Part shown: positions 47,560 to 57,331 of the stretch, piece by piece
How positions within the stretch are numbered: position 1 is the stretch's first letter
Layout: each line of letters opens with the position of its first letter
DNA from: Segniliparus rugosus ATCC BAA-974
GTDB taxonomy: Bacteria > Actinomycetota > Actinomycetes > Mycobacteriales > Mycobacteriaceae
Direction of reading: 5' to 3'
Assembly (NCBI RefSeq): GCF_000185725.2
Contig: NZ_KI391953.1
Location: 1,418,750-1,482,749 of the forward strand
Length of the DNA: 64,000 bases
Made by a program: the position numbers and the translations under genes
The notes under the pieces: generated by a model
Told to the model about the DNA's origin: nothing
Database searches by the model: none
The model's input: only the letters and a program-made list of their open reading frames with translations

Positions 47560-49077
47560 CTAGCCCCGCTGGACGATGTCCTCGAGTACGGCGACCAATG
47601 TGCGCACGGGGACCCCGGTCCCGCCTTTCGGCGTGTAGCCGTGCGCGGAGCCGGTGTTGTAGGCGGGGCCCGCGACGTCGAGGTGCGCCCACGAGACATC
47701 GGGGCTCACGAATTCCTTGAGGAAGAGCGCGGCGGAGAGCATGCCGCCATTGCGGTGGTTCGTGACGTTCGCGAGGTCGGCGATCGGGGATTTCAAGTCG
47801 TCGGCGAGTTCCTCTGGCAACGGCATGGACCAGCCGCCCTCCCCGACGGAGCGGGAGATTTCCGACACACGGTCGCGGAATTCCTCGGTGCCCATCACGC
47901 CGGGGGTCCGCGCGCCGAGCGCGACCATTTGCGCGCCAGTGAGAGTTGCCACATCGATGAGGTAGACCGGGTCGCGCTCGCACGCCGAGACGATGGCGTC
48001 GGCGAGGATGAGCCTGCCCTCGGCGTCGGTGTTGATGACGAGCGTGGTCTTCCCCCCGTAGTGCGTGATGACGTCGCCGGGGCGTTGCGCGGTCGAGGAC
48101 GGCATGTTCTCCACCATCGGCAGCGTGGCGGTGATGTTCAGGGGGAGCGCGAGCTTCGCGGCCGCGAAGATGGCTCCGGCCACGGCGGCGGCCCCGCCCA
48201 TGTCGGACGTCATGTGCTCCATGCCTGCGGCAGGTTTGATCGAGATGCCGCCGGTGTCGAACGTCACGCCCTTGCCGACCAGCGCGACGTCGACGCCCGC
48301 GTTCTTGTCTTTGCGGCCCCGGTATTCGAGCTTCACCAGCCGGGGCGGGCGGGACGAGCCCTGGCCGACTCCGACGACTCCGCCGTAGCCGCCCTTCGCG
48401 AGTTGCTTCTCGTCCAGGACCTCCGCCGCGACGCCGAGCGCTTTGGCGAACGTGACGACGCGGATGGCGAAGCTGTCGGGGTAGAGGTGGTTCGGCGGTG
48501 TGTTGACGAAGTCGCGGGCGGCGCACACGGACTCGACGACCGACTGCGCGTGCGCGAGGTCGGCTTTGGCTTGTGCGGAGCGGGGGTGGTCCACCAAGAG
48601 CCGCAGCTGTTTCGCGCCCTCGGTCTGCGCGGCGGATTTGTACGCGTCGAACTTATAGCCGCCAAGGACGAACCCCTCAACGGTCGCGCCGAGGTCGAGT
48701 TCGGAAAGCGTGGTCGCGATGTTGCTGACGTCGCCGAGCGCGCGGGCGGCGATGCCCGCAGCCCTGCGGATCCGCTCGGGGTCTTCGCTCTCCTCTTCGG
48801 TGCCCAGGCCCACGGCGAGCACGCTCGTCACGTTCAGATCGCTCGGCGCGGGCAGTCGGAAGAGCTCAAGGGCTTTGCCTTTCGCGCCGACGCTGCGCAG
48901 CGACCGGGCGAGCTCTTCCGTCTGTCGCGGGGAGAACGCGGAGCCGACCGCTTTGAGCTCGCCGTTCTCGGACGAGGTCACCCCCACCAGCAGCACTTCG
49001 TCGGCCTGGCGCAACGCCGAGTCAAGCAGCAGCTTCGGCAGCGGAGCTGCAGGATCGCTATGTTTCGGCTGGTTCAT
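47560..49077 (-). CDS. pepA: Leucyl aminopeptidase (PepA)
   Basis: This 505-residue M17 metallopeptidase has VALVGKGVTFDTGGISIKP, HMTSDMGGAAAVAGA and the signature NTDAEGRLILADA that carry the two-zinc ligands and catalytic Lys/Arg. It releases N-terminal residues from cytosolic peptides. I prefer the ATG at 49077 (MNQPKHSDPAAPLPKLLL); the ATG at 49125 is 16 codons earlier and has no clear Shine-Dalgarno. Divergent from gcvT. Confidence 0.95.
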   Translation of the reverse strand: MNQPKHSDPAAPLPKLLLDSALRQADEVLLVGVTSSENGELKAVGSAFSPRQTEELARSLRSVGAKGKALELFRLPAPSDLNVTSVLAVGLGTEEESEDPERIRRAAGIAARALGDVSNIATTLSELDLGATVEGFVLGGYKFDAYKSAAQTEGAKQLRLLVDHPRSAQAKADLAHAQSVVESVCAARDFVNTPPNHLYPDSFAIRVVTFAKALGVAAEVLDEKQLAKGGYGGVVGVGQGSSRPPRLVKLEYRGRKDKNAGVDVALVGKGVTFDTGGISIKPAAGMEHMTSDMGGAAAVAGAIFAAAKLALPLNITATLPMVENMPSSTAQRPGDVITHYGGKTTLVINTDAEGRLILADAIVSACERDPVYLIDVATLTGAQMVALGARTPGVMGTEEFRDRVSEISRSVGEGGWSMPLPEELADDLKSPIADLANVTNHRNGGMLSAALFLKEFVSPDVSWAHLDVAGPAYNTGSAHGYTPKGGTGVPVRTLVAVLEDIVQRG

Positions 49078-49148
49078 GATGAGCGTCTCGACTTTCTCTG
49101 CTCGGCTCGCGCCCCGCTGCTTCATTGCAATCCGCTACTGTAGCGAGC

Positions 49149-50276
49149 ATGGGAACCGATGATCAACCCGAACTGGTGCTAGAAGGCCCGATCCCGCAGA
49201 TCCACGAGGCGCTCGGCGCGAAATTCGCTCCGTTCGGCGGGTGGCGCATGCCCCTGTCGTATTCCGGCGTGGTCTCCGAGCACACCGCGGTCCGGGAGAA
49301 GGTCGGCATCTTCGACGTGAGCCATCTCGGCAAAGCCCTGGTCGCGGGCCCCGGCGCGGCGGAGTTCGTGAACCGGACGCTCAGCAACGACCTCGCGCGC
49401 ATCCGTCCGGGGAAGGCCCAGTACACCCTGTGCCTCGCCCCTGACGGGGGAGTGATCGACGATCTCATCGCCTACTACGTGAGCGACGAGGAGATCTTCC
49501 TCGTGCCGAACGCGGCGAACACCGCAAGCGTGGTCGCCGCGCTCCAGGCGGTCGCCCCGCCGGAGATCCAGGTGACGGACGAGCATCGCGACTACGCCGT
49601 GTTCGCCGTGCAGGGACCGCTCGCCAAGGAGGCGGTGGAACGAGCGGGCTTCGCCGTGCCGGAGGAGTACATGGCGTACACGGAGGAGACTTGGGACGGC
49701 TCGGCGGGCAAGCAGGCTCCCGTCAAAGTCTGCCGCACCGGGTACACCGGCGAGCAGGGCTACGAGGTGATTCCGCCGTGGTCGGTCGCGTCAGAGGTCT
49801 TCACGGCGCTGTTGAACGAGGTCCAGAAGCTCGGCGGGGAGCCCGCCGGGCTCGGGGCGCGGGACACGCTGCGCACGGAGATGGGCTACGCCTTGCACGG
49901 GCACGAGCTCGCTCTGGACATCTCGCCGGTGCAGGCCGGGGTCGCCTGGGCCATTGGCTGGAAGAAGCCGGAGTTCTTCGGGCGCGAAGCCGTCGTCGCT
50001 GAAAAAGAGCGGGGGCCTGCGCGGACGTTGTTGGGGCTGAAGGCTCTGGAGTCCGGCGTTCCTCGCCGGGGCTACACCGTCCGCAAGGGCGAGGCTTCGG
50101 TCGGCGAAGTCACGTCGGGCACGTTCTCCCCGACGCTCAAGACCGGGGTCGCCCTCGCCCTTGTCGATTCGGCTTCCGGCGTCGAGGTCGGCGACGAGGT
50201 CAGCATCGACGTCCGGGGCAGGGCATTGCGCTGCGAGGTCGTGACCCCGCCCTTCGTGGAGTCCCACGTGCGCTAA
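49149..50276 (+). CDS. gcvT: Aminomethyltransferase (glycine cleavage T protein)
   Basis: This 375-residue product has folate-binding T-protein motifs [71 protein letters not shown] and C-terminal [12 protein letters not shown]. It transfers the methylene group to tetrahydrofolate in the glycine cleavage system. In mycobacteria gcvT lies close to pepA and dlaT, as here. Confidence 0.95.
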   Translation: MGTDDQPELVLEGPIPQIHEALGAKFAPFGGWRMPLSYSGVVSEHTAVREKVGIFDVSHLGKALVAGPGAAEFVNRTLSNDLARIRPGKAQYTLCLAPDGGVIDDLIAYYVSDEEIFLVPNAANTASVVAALQAVAPPEIQVTDEHRDYAVFAVQGPLAKEAVERAGFAVPEEYMAYTEETWDGSAGKQAPVKVCRTGYTGEQGYEVIPPWSVASEVFTALLNEVQKLGGEPAGLGARDTLRTEMGYALHGHELALDISPVQAGVAWAIGWKKPEFFGREAVVAEKERGPARTLLGLKALESGVPRRGYTVRKGEASVGEVTSGTFSPTLKTGVALALVDSASGVEVGDEVSIDVRGRALRCEVVTPPFVESHVR

Positions 50277-50279
50277 TCA

Positions 50280-50880
50280 GCTTGGACTGGTCGCGTAGCC
50301 CTGGCCGGTGGGCGTTCTCTAGCGGGCGATGCTGGAGGTATTTCCCGCTGGCGAGTGGGGGAGCGGCTTGGCCGGTGTCCGTGCGCTGACGCGTCGGGCC
50401 GAGGGGCGAGGCATCCAGACAAGCGCTGTGTTCGGTGATGGCGCCCGGGGCGTGTTTTCGTCGGGGTCTGTTGTGTGGGTTCCGCCGGTGGGCGATGTCC
50501 GTGTGACGGCGCCGTCGGGTTTTGTTCGTCTCGCCATCTGCCATGGGCTGGTGGTGGTGTTCGCAGAGTCGTTTTCCCTGACTCGCGGGGCTCGTGGGCG
50601 GTGCTCCCAGCGGTAAATCCGAGAGGTCCGCCAGGACCGCGAGGTCCACGGCGAGGGGGCCGGTTCAGCTTGGGGCGCGGTCGCTGCGCTGCCTGACAAG
50701 GCTCCTTGCCGCATTCGCGGCCGAGGTGGTCTTCCCCGCTCCCGGCGAGCGCGGCGAGGGCGTCGCTCCTGCGGGTCCACATGGCTCTGGGGTCTTGAGG
50801 CAGATGGTCCGCGCGGCGGCGTCGAGCCGGTCTTTCACTCCGGTCTTTCACTCGTGCCGCCTCCATGAGCGGCATCGTGC
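50280..50880 (-). pseudogene. Decayed DUF222/HNH (REP13E12-type) gene
   Basis: Fragments in three frames of the minus strand resemble a REP13E12-family protein. They are MWTRRSDALAALAGSGEDHL with HLGRECGKEPCQAAQ (end of the DUF222 part), RLCEHHHQPM (HNH region) and KPDGAVTRTSPTGGTHTTDP (the conserved C-terminal PDGT.WTSPTG.TYTT motif). Multiple shifts and missing central sequence make it non-functional. Such genes are mobile-like repeats in actinobacteria. Confidence 0.55.
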
Positions 50881-51156
50881 CCTAGATTTTCGCCATCCCG
50901 TCGCCGACAGGTTTGACGAGAAGCCCTCGCTCGGCGTGCGCCCGCAACGCCGCGAGCGGCGTCCCTCGCGTCAGCGCGCGACCCCGTACGGACCCGTACG
51001 GAGGCTCTGAAACACTTCCTCCGAGACGATCCCCATCGTACTGCTCGTACGTTCGATGCTATCAGAAAGTGTGCTGTATCACAAGGGAAAACCGCATGCT
51101 TTTCACTGACTTGACCGAACTCGGGATCGAAACCCGGCGCGAGCGTGGAGCCGTGC
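50881..51156. other. Intergenic region without a supportable gene
   Basis: A short minus-strand frame begins MGIVSEEVFQSLRTGPYGVA but stops at once; in another frame ALRAHAERGLLVKPVGDGMA follows. It may be the relic of a small gene. Nothing firmer can be said. Confidence 0.4.
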
Positions 51157-51819
51157 CTAGCGCTCGACCGGCTCATGCCGCACTGCGGCCACCAGCAGAC
51201 CCTCTCCGAAGGGGACAAGGATATGCAGGAGGCGTTCGTCCTCCGCGATGGCCCGCGCGGCTTCCCTGCCCGCGACCGCCGCGCGGTCGTGGCGATCCGG
51301 GTCGAGGACCGCGCCCGCGTGCAGCGCAGCATGCACGGCGAGCACGCCGCCGGGGCGGAGCAGACGCACTGATTCGGCGATCAGATGCGGCTGCTCGGTC
51401 GGCTCCGCGTCGATATGCACGAGGTCATAGGCTCCGTCTGCGAGTCGGGGCAGCACCTCTTGCGCTTTGCCCGTGATCAGTCTGGTGCGTCCGGCGGGGA
51501 CGTGCGCCGACACAAGCGCGGCTTTGGCGGCCTTGTGGCACGCCGGGTCTGCGTCAATAGTGGTGAGCACGCCGTCCGGGCGCATGCCGCGCAAGAGCCA
51601 GAGCCCGCTGACCCCGGCTCCGGTGCCGATCTCCACGACGGCTTTCGCCGAGGCCGAAGCGGCGAACAGGGCGAGCACCGCGCCGACCGAAGGCTCGACG
51701 CTCGGCACGCCAAGCTCGGCCGCGACGATGCGCGCTTGACGAGTCGGCTCGTCTTCGGCTGCGGTGGCAGCCGCGTAGGCGAGGAGCTTTTCGGCGGCCG
51801 GAGGCTCTACAGGGGACAT
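51157..51819 (-). CDS. O-methyltransferase (Rv1220c-like)
   Basis: This 220-residue SAM-dependent methyltransferase of the caffeoyl-CoA type has VVEIGTGAGVSGLWLLRGM (SAM site), VLTTIDADPACHKAAKAAL, YDLVHIDAEPTEQPHLIAE and LLRPGGVLAVHAAL. It matches the position of Rv1220c beside sigE. The ATG at 51819 (AGGGTG upstream) was chosen; a longer start near 51999 would add 60 low-complexity residues. The substrate is unknown. Confidence 0.88.
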   Translation of the reverse strand: MSPVEPPAAEKLLAYAAATAAEDEPTRQARIVAAELGVPSVEPSVGAVLALFAASASAKAVVEIGTGAGVSGLWLLRGMRPDGVLTTIDADPACHKAAKAALVSAHVPAGRTRLITGKAQEVLPRLADGAYDLVHIDAEPTEQPHLIAESVRLLRPGGVLAVHAALHAGAVLDPDRHDRAAVAGREAARAIAEDERLLHILVPFGEGLLVAAVRHEPVER

Positions 51820-51992
51820 CGGATTCACCCTAGCAGGCTGTTCTGTCGCGCCCTTGTGGTTGTCCTCGGCGCTGTCTTCCACCGATGGGGAACGCTCGTC
51901 CTCGCGAGAGGGGAGCGCTTCCTGCAGGCGGGCGGCGAAACCGGTTCTTCTCGTCGCAGTCCGGGCTCCGTCGGACTTCGGCCGGTCTGCGC

Positions 51993-54083
51993 TCACCAAA
52001 TGGAGACTAGTTGATCACCGGCGTGCGCTTCGGCCGCGCCAGGCTTGCAGGAGAACGCGGCGGCGAAGGCGGGGACATTGGCGACAGTGCCGTTCACCCG
52101 GTACTGGTTCGGCGAGTGCGGATCCTGGGCCAAGAGCCGGATTTGCGTCTTCTCCTCGATCTTCTCGCGCCAAATCACGGCGAAGCTCAGGAAGAAGAGC
52201 TGCTGCGGGGTGACCCCGTCGTGCGGGCGCATGACCTCGACCTTCTGGTCGACCAGCTTCTGCAGCGCGTCCGAAGAGGAGAGCAGGCCGCCGAGGTCGG
52301 CGATGTTCTCGCCGAGGGTGAGCTCGCCGTTGACGTGCAGGTCGGGGCGGTCGGGGAAGGGGTGGTACCCGTTGAACTGGTCCACGAGCTTCTGCGTGCG
52401 CGCCTTGAACTGCTCCACGTCCTGCGGCGTCCACCAATCGGTCAGGTTGCCGTCGCCGTCGTACTGCCTGCCCTGATCGTCGAAGGCGTGCGTGGTCTCA
52501 TGCCCGATCACCGCGCCGATGGCTCCGTAGTTGGCGGCGAGGTCGCGGTCCGGGTCGTAGAACGGGGCCTGCAGGATCGCGGCGGGGAAGTTGATCGTGT
52601 TGTACTCGGGGTTGTAGAAGGCGTTCACCACCTGCGGGTTGGTGATCCATTCCTGCTTGTCGGTCGGCTTGCCGAGGTGGGAGAGCTGGTAAGCGCGGTT
52701 GAAATCCCTCGCGGCCTGCAGGTTCTCGTAGTACTTGCCGTCCTGGACCACCAAGGCGTCCCAGTTGCGCCACGTGTCGGGATAGGCGACCCGCAAGCCG
52801 ATTTTGCTCCACTTCTCGAGAGCTTTCGCCTTGGTCTCCGCAGTCATCCAGTCGACCTTCTGGATTCTGGCCTTCACCGCGGCCAGGATGTTCTTGATCA
52901 GCTCGGTCGCCTTGCTCTTCGTCTCGGGGGAGACGTATTTCTCCACGTAGAGTTTGCCGAGCGCGTTGCCCATGGACATGTCCACGTTGCTGACCGCCCG
53001 CTGCCAGCGCGGCTTTTGCTCCTTCTGCCCGCTGGTGGCCTTCATGTACTCGAAGACGTTGTCCACGAAGGGCTTGGACAGGGCCGGCGACGCCTCATAG
53101 GCGAGGTGGAAGGTCAGGTACGCCTTCCACTGATCTGCCGGGACGGCCGCGAGCAGCGTGTCGACGGTGGTGAAGACCCGTTCGGGGGCCATGTTCAGGG
53201 TCTGCGGCGAGCTGATCTTCGCGGCGGCGAAGACGTCCTCCCATTTGATGTGCGGAGTGGTTTTGTCCGCGTCCGCGAGCGCGACGATCTTGTACGTGGC
53301 GTTCGGGTCGCGCTCCTCGACCGGGGACAGCTCGGCTGCGGCGATCTTCGTCTCGATGTCGAGCACTTGGTCGGCTTGCGCCTTCGCCTGGTCGTCGGCG
53401 ACCCCGACGAGCTTCAGGGTCCGCTCGATGAGCGCGTGGTAGGCCCCGCGCTGCTCTGCGAATTGCGGATCGGTGTAGAAGTCTTTGGTCGGCAGGCCTG
53501 TGCCGCCCGCGTTGGCGCTGACGATCTGGACGTTGGTGTGCTTCGGGTCGGCTTCGACGTCGAAGCCGAGCAGGGGCGAGCGGCCTTTGCCGGCCGTCTC
53601 GACCACGTACCGCAGGAGCGAGGCGGTGTCGGTGATCGCCGCGATCTTGGCGAGATCCGGCTTGATCGGGTCGAAGCCGCGCTTTTCGATGGCCGCCTCG
53701 TCGGTGGCGGAGCGGTAGAGCACCCCGAGTTTGTCGCGGTCGGACAGCCCCTGCGCGCTGGAGGGCTTCCCTTCCTTCCCCGCGGCTTCGAGGATCTCGT
53801 GCAGGTTGTCGCGGACTTTGTTGCTGAGGGTTTTGAACGCCCCGACCGAGACCTCGCTCGGCGGGATCTGCAGTTTCTCGTCGGCGATTTTGTTGACGTG
53901 CGCGTTGAAGTCGTCGCAGGCCGCGACCGAGTTGTCGAGCTGGCCGATATCGGCGAAGGCGTCGTGCCAGGCGGGCGTGACGTTCGTCTGCTCGGGGACG
54001 GTGGGGTGGCAGGCGGCCAACGCGAGGGAGAGGGAGCCGACCGTGGCGAGGAGCGCGGGCTTCAGGCTCGAGTGAGAACGCAT
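51993..54083 (-). CDS. M13-family zinc metallopeptidase (PepO/Zmp1-like lipoprotein)
   Basis: This 696-residue product has a lipoprotein signal (LLATVGSLSLALAACHPT), the M13 N-terminal domain (RDKLGVLYRSATDEAAIEKR), the substrate motif NAFYNPEYNTINFPAAILQ, the zinc motif VIGHETTHAFDDQGRQYDGD (HExxH) and LTLGENIADLGGL (third ligand Glu, ExxxD). The C-terminus is the usual CxxW-type end in altered form (GDQLVSIW). It cleaves small peptides outside the cell; M. tuberculosis Zmp1 affects inflammasome activation. Here it is inserted between the methyltransferase and sigE. Confidence 0.93.
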   Translation of the reverse strand: MRSHSSLKPALLATVGSLSLALAACHPTVPEQTNVTPAWHDAFADIGQLDNSVAACDDFNAHVNKIADEKLQIPPSEVSVGAFKTLSNKVRDNLHEILEAAGKEGKPSSAQGLSDRDKLGVLYRSATDEAAIEKRGFDPIKPDLAKIAAITDTASLLRYVVETAGKGRSPLLGFDVEADPKHTNVQIVSANAGGTGLPTKDFYTDPQFAEQRGAYHALIERTLKLVGVADDQAKAQADQVLDIETKIAAAELSPVEERDPNATYKIVALADADKTTPHIKWEDVFAAAKISSPQTLNMAPERVFTTVDTLLAAVPADQWKAYLTFHLAYEASPALSKPFVDNVFEYMKATSGQKEQKPRWQRAVSNVDMSMGNALGKLYVEKYVSPETKSKATELIKNILAAVKARIQKVDWMTAETKAKALEKWSKIGLRVAYPDTWRNWDALVVQDGKYYENLQAARDFNRAYQLSHLGKPTDKQEWITNPQVVNAFYNPEYNTINFPAAILQAPFYDPDRDLAANYGAIGAVIGHETTHAFDDQGRQYDGDGNLTDWWTPQDVEQFKARTQKLVDQFNGYHPFPDRPDLHVNGELTLGENIADLGGLLSSSDALQKLVDQKVEVMRPHDGVTPQQLFFLSFAVIWREKIEEKTQIRLLAQDPHSPNQYRVNGTVANVPAFAAAFSCKPGAAEAHAGDQLVSIW

Positions 54084-54205
54084 GGTTGTGCAGCCTAGCA
54101 AGTCCGGGCGATCAAGGGTGGCTTGATCGGGCGGCGGCTGGTATTCTCAGGCCTGCCTCAGGTTTCCCACACGATTGTCATATCCGGACCTGACAAGGTG
54201 ATCGC

Positions 54206-54883
54206 ATGGCACGCAGTAAGCACACCGCCCAAGCCGTTGACAACGAAGTCGGCGACGAGCTCCTCCTTGAGGGCGAGCTCGAAGACAGCAGTCTCGAAGG
54301 GACTGCGCGGTTCGACGCGACCGGACAAGCCTCCGACATGCCGAGCTGGGACGAGCTCGTGCGCGAGCACGGGGCCCGAGTCTACCGGATCGCCTACCGG
54401 CTCACCGGCAACCAGCAAGACGCTGAGGACCTCACGCAGGAAACATTCATCCGCGTGTTCCGCTCATTGCACACGTACCGCCCCGGCGTCTTCGAGGGCT
54501 GGTTGCACCGGATCGCCACGAATTTGTTCCTCGACCAGGCACGGCGCAAGACGAAGATCCGCATGGAGGCATTGCCCGAGGACTACGAGCGGGTGCCGTC
54601 CGGGGCTCCGAGCCCGGAAGACGTCGTCGCCGACGCGGACCTCGACCCGGTGCTGCAGACGGCGCTCGACAGCCTCCCCCCGGAGTTCCGGGCGGTGGTG
54701 GTGCTGTGCGACATCGAGGGGCTTTCCTACGAAGAGGTCGGAGCTTCGCTCGGGGTCAAACTCGGGACGGTGCGCTCCCGGCTGCACCGGGCCCGGCAGT
54801 CCATCCGCGACAACATCATCGCGGCGCGGGCCCGAGCGCCTCATCGCGGCGAGGCTCGCTCGCTCGCCCTCGCCGGCCTGTGA
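54206..54883 (+). CDS. sigE: ECF sigma factor SigE
   Basis: This 225-residue product has region 2 ([56 protein letters not shown]) and region 4 ([38 protein letters not shown]). An N-terminal acidic extension of about 45 residues is as in mycobacterial SigE. It directs envelope and heat stress transcription. The genes for its anti-sigma factor RseA and the protease HtrA follow. Confidence 0.95.
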   Translation: MARSKHTAQAVDNEVGDELLLEGELEDSSLEGTARFDATGQASDMPSWDELVREHGARVYRIAYRLTGNQQDAEDLTQETFIRVFRSLHTYRPGVFEGWLHRIATNLFLDQARRKTKIRMEALPEDYERVPSGAPSPEDVVADADLDPVLQTALDSLPPEFRAVVVLCDIEGLSYEEVGASLGVKLGTVRSRLHRARQSIRDNIIAARARAPHRGEARSLALAGL

Positions 54884-54972
54884 GGCCAAATGCCGCTATA
54901 CTGCGAATATCGGTAGATATCCGCAGGACGAACGGGCTGCGGTGCGAAACGTAGAGAGAAGGGCCTGGTCAT

Positions 54973-55350
54973 ATGATGATCCCCCGGCGCCTCGAGGGTG
55001 AATCGGCGCAGTGGTCCCGAGGAGCGGAATTGCTGCTGGGAACCAAGCCCGCGCCGAAGGCGTTCTGGTCGGTGGACCACGTCTCGTTCGAGGCCGTCGC
55101 CGCGTACGCCGACGGGAAACTGGGGGAGAAGGCCTCTGTCCGCGCCCGCGAGCACTTCCAGGCCTGCCCGGAATGCTCCGACGAGTTGCAGGCGCAGCTG
55201 CAGGCGCGCGCCGCGCTGCGGCAGGCGGGCTGTGTTCAGGTGCCCGCAGACCTGCTCGGCGCGCTCTGCGCCATTCCGACGCAGTCGGCCATCCCCACGC
55301 ACACGTTCCCCGCGCACGAAGCCAAGCGCCGCCCGGGGTCGGCTCGGTGA
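54973..55350 (+). CDS. rseA: Anti-sigma-E factor RseA
   Basis: This 125-residue cytosolic zinc-associated anti-sigma protein has VSFEAVAAYADGKLGEKASV then REHFQACPECSDEL, the HxxxCxxC ZAS motif (His, Cys, Cys). The C-terminal tail has two extra cysteines. In M. tuberculosis RseA is phosphorylated by PknB and degraded by ClpC1P2 to release SigE. The ATG at 54976 is an equal alternative. Confidence 0.92.
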   Translation: MMIPRRLEGESAQWSRGAELLLGTKPAPKAFWSVDHVSFEAVAAYADGKLGEKASVRAREHFQACPECSDELQAQLQARAALRQAGCVQVPADLLGALCAIPTQSAIPTHTFPAHEAKRRPGSAR

Positions 55351-56903
55351 CCCCGCCCGTCAGCGGTGGAGGCGCGACACCCACGCACACGGACCAATCC
55401 CAGGGCGACGGGCGCCCGCAGTACACGTCTCGGCTGCCGGAGCGCCCCGTCGTCGATCCGGTTTCGGCCCAGTTCTTCGGCAGGCCGGTCGGGGTCGACG
55501 GATCGTTCCTGCCGCAAGCGGGGAACGACTCCCCGGAGCAGTCGGGATACCGGCTCGCTCCGCCCGACCCGGTGCTGCGGGAGGCGTTCTCCCGGCCGGA
55601 AGGCGCGGCGGAGGCGTTGCAGCGCGACCCGCACGCGGCGGCGGGGGAGCAGCGTCAGGAAGACGGGCGGCTGGACGATCCGTGGCGCGATCCCGCCGCG
55701 GTCGTGAGGCTCGGCGAAGCCGCGTTTCCCGCCCCGCAGCCGGAAGGCCCGACTCAGGGACGGCGGCTCGGCGCTCGCGAAGTGCTCTTCGGCGGCAAGG
55801 TCAGCCCGGTCGGGTTGGGCGCGCTCGGCCTCGCCGCGCTGCTTATCGGCGCTTTCGGCGGTTTGATCGGCGGTTTCATCCCCCGAGGGCATGACCTGCT
55901 GACCGACGAGAGCCACCCGGAGATCAATCTCGCGGGCTCCCCGGCTTCGCCGAACGACGAGGCGGTGCGGAAGGTGGCGGCCGAGGTGGCCCCGGCGGTG
56001 GTGACCATCGAGTCGGTGTACACCCAGGGGAGCGACAAGGTGAAGGAGACCGGTTCCGGGGCGATCATCACCGGGGACGGCTACATCGTCACGAACAACC
56101 ACGTGGTGGAGAGCGCCGCCGTGCCGGAGAACAACGCGACGCTCGAAGTCATCTTCGCCGATGGCAGGCGCATCCCCGCGAAGATCGTCGGCCGGGACCC
56201 CAAGAGCGACCTCGCCGTGGTGAAGGTCGAGGCGAAGATCGGCAAGACGTTGGAGTTCGTCGATCAGAAGGACGTGCACATCGGGGAGACGGTGGTGGCG
56301 TTCGGCGCCCCCTTCGGGCTCTCGAAGACCGTGACCCAGGGCATCGTCAGCGCGCTGCACCGGGCGATCGTGCTGCCGTCGAAGGACAACCCCGACGACG
56401 TGGCCGCCTCTTCGGTGATCGACGCGGTGCAGACCGACGCGGCGATCAACCACGGCAACTCCGGCGGCCCGCTGGTGGACTTGAGGGGCCGGATCGTCGG
56501 CATCAACACGATGATCTACTCGCCGAACGACAGCGGCAGCATCGGCCTCGGCTTCGCGATCCCGTCCAACGACGCGCAGAGCGAGGTGAACCAGCTGATC
56601 CACGAGGGTTTTGTGGAACACCCGGTGATCGGAGTCTCGGCCCGGCCCGTGGTGAACCAGCAGGGCAGCGGCGTCTCGGTGTCCGAGGTGAAGCCGGGCG
56701 GCCCGGCGGACCGCGCCGGGATTAAGCCGAACGACGTCATCGTGCAGATCGGCGACCGTCCGGTGACCAGCCTGGAGGAGTTCCTCGTTGGCGTGCGCAA
56801 GATGCCGCTCCACAAGGAGACCACGGTCAAGGTGCTGCGCGGCGAGGGGCAGAACAAGCCGGTGGAAGTGCAGATCACCCCGGACTCGGACAAGCAGAAG
56901 TGA
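55347..56903 (+). CDS. htrA: HtrA/DegP-like membrane serine protease
   Basis: This 518-residue product starts at a GTG overlapping the rseA stop (GTGA). A cytosolic proline-rich domain of about 150 residues is followed by a transmembrane helix (LGALGLAALLIGAFGGLIGG) and a trypsin-like domain with catalytic His (YIVTNNHVVE), Asp (KSDLAVVKV) and Ser (NHGNSGGPLVDL). The C-terminal PDZ domain has VSEVKPGGPADRAGIKPNDV. It processes misfolded envelope proteins in the SigE response. Confidence 0.95.
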   Translation: MTPPVSGGGATPTHTDQSQGDGRPQYTSRLPERPVVDPVSAQFFGRPVGVDGSFLPQAGNDSPEQSGYRLAPPDPVLREAFSRPEGAAEALQRDPHAAAGEQRQEDGRLDDPWRDPAAVVRLGEAAFPAPQPEGPTQGRRLGAREVLFGGKVSPVGLGALGLAALLIGAFGGLIGGFIPRGHDLLTDESHPEINLAGSPASPNDEAVRKVAAEVAPAVVTIESVYTQGSDKVKETGSGAIITGDGYIVTNNHVVESAAVPENNATLEVIFADGRRIPAKIVGRDPKSDLAVVKVEAKIGKTLEFVDQKDVHIGETVVAFGAPFGLSKTVTQGIVSALHRAIVLPSKDNPDDVAASSVIDAVQTDAAINHGNSGGPLVDLRGRIVGINTMIYSPNDSGSIGLGFAIPSNDAQSEVNQLIHEGFVEHPVIGVSARPVVNQQGSGVSVSEVKPGGPADRAGIKPNDVIVQIGDRPVTSLEEFLVGVRKMPLHKETTVKVLRGEGQNKPVEVQITPDSDKQK

Positions 56904-56910
56904 GCGAGCG

Positions 56911-57321
56911 GTGTTCTCCATAGGCTGGGGTGAGATTTTCATCCTGCTGATCGCGGGGCTGGTGATCCTCGGCCCCGAGCGGTTGCCGGGGGCGATCAGC
57001 TGGGTGACCAAATCCCTGCGCCAGGTCCGCTCGTTCGCCCAGGACGCCTCCGGGCAGCTCCGCGAACAGCTCGGCCCGGAGCTCTCCGAGCTTCAGGAGC
57101 CGATCCAGCAGCTGAGCAAACTGCGCGGGACTTCGCCGACCGCGCTCATCTCCAAGCATCTGCTCGACGGAGAGTCGCCAGACAGCCTGCTCAACCCGCT
57201 CTCGCCGACCCGGCCCTCGGCTCCGAAACCCGCAGCGCAGCCCTCCTCGCAAGCAGCGCAGCCCTCCTCGCAAAACGAAGAGCGCCAAGGCCCTCCGGCC
57301 TTCGACCCGGACGCCACATAG
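56911..57321 (+). CDS. tatB: Sec-independent translocase TatB
   Basis: This 136-residue product starts at a GTG (GAGCGAGCG upstream). The short N-terminal transmembrane helix VFSIGWGEIFILLIAGLVIL is followed by the LGPERLPGAI hinge, an amphipathic helix and a Ser/Pro/Gln tail with repeated QPSSQ. This is the TatB layout, and the position after htrA matches M. tuberculosis Rv1224. Confidence 0.93.
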   Translation: MFSIGWGEIFILLIAGLVILGPERLPGAISWVTKSLRQVRSFAQDASGQLREQLGPELSELQEPIQQLSKLRGTSPTALISKHLLDGESPDSLLNPLSPTRPSAPKPAAQPSSQAAQPSSQNEERQGPPAFDPDAT

Positions 57322-57331
57322 GATAACCGTC

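Noticed and set aside
51385-52014. 209-codon plus-strand frame
   Set aside because: Antisense to the O-methyltransferase, which has clear SAM-binding motifs and conserved position beside sigE.
52011-54098. 695-codon plus-strand frame
   Set aside because: Antisense to the M13 peptidase with HExxH and ExxxD motifs; composition is that of a reverse frame.
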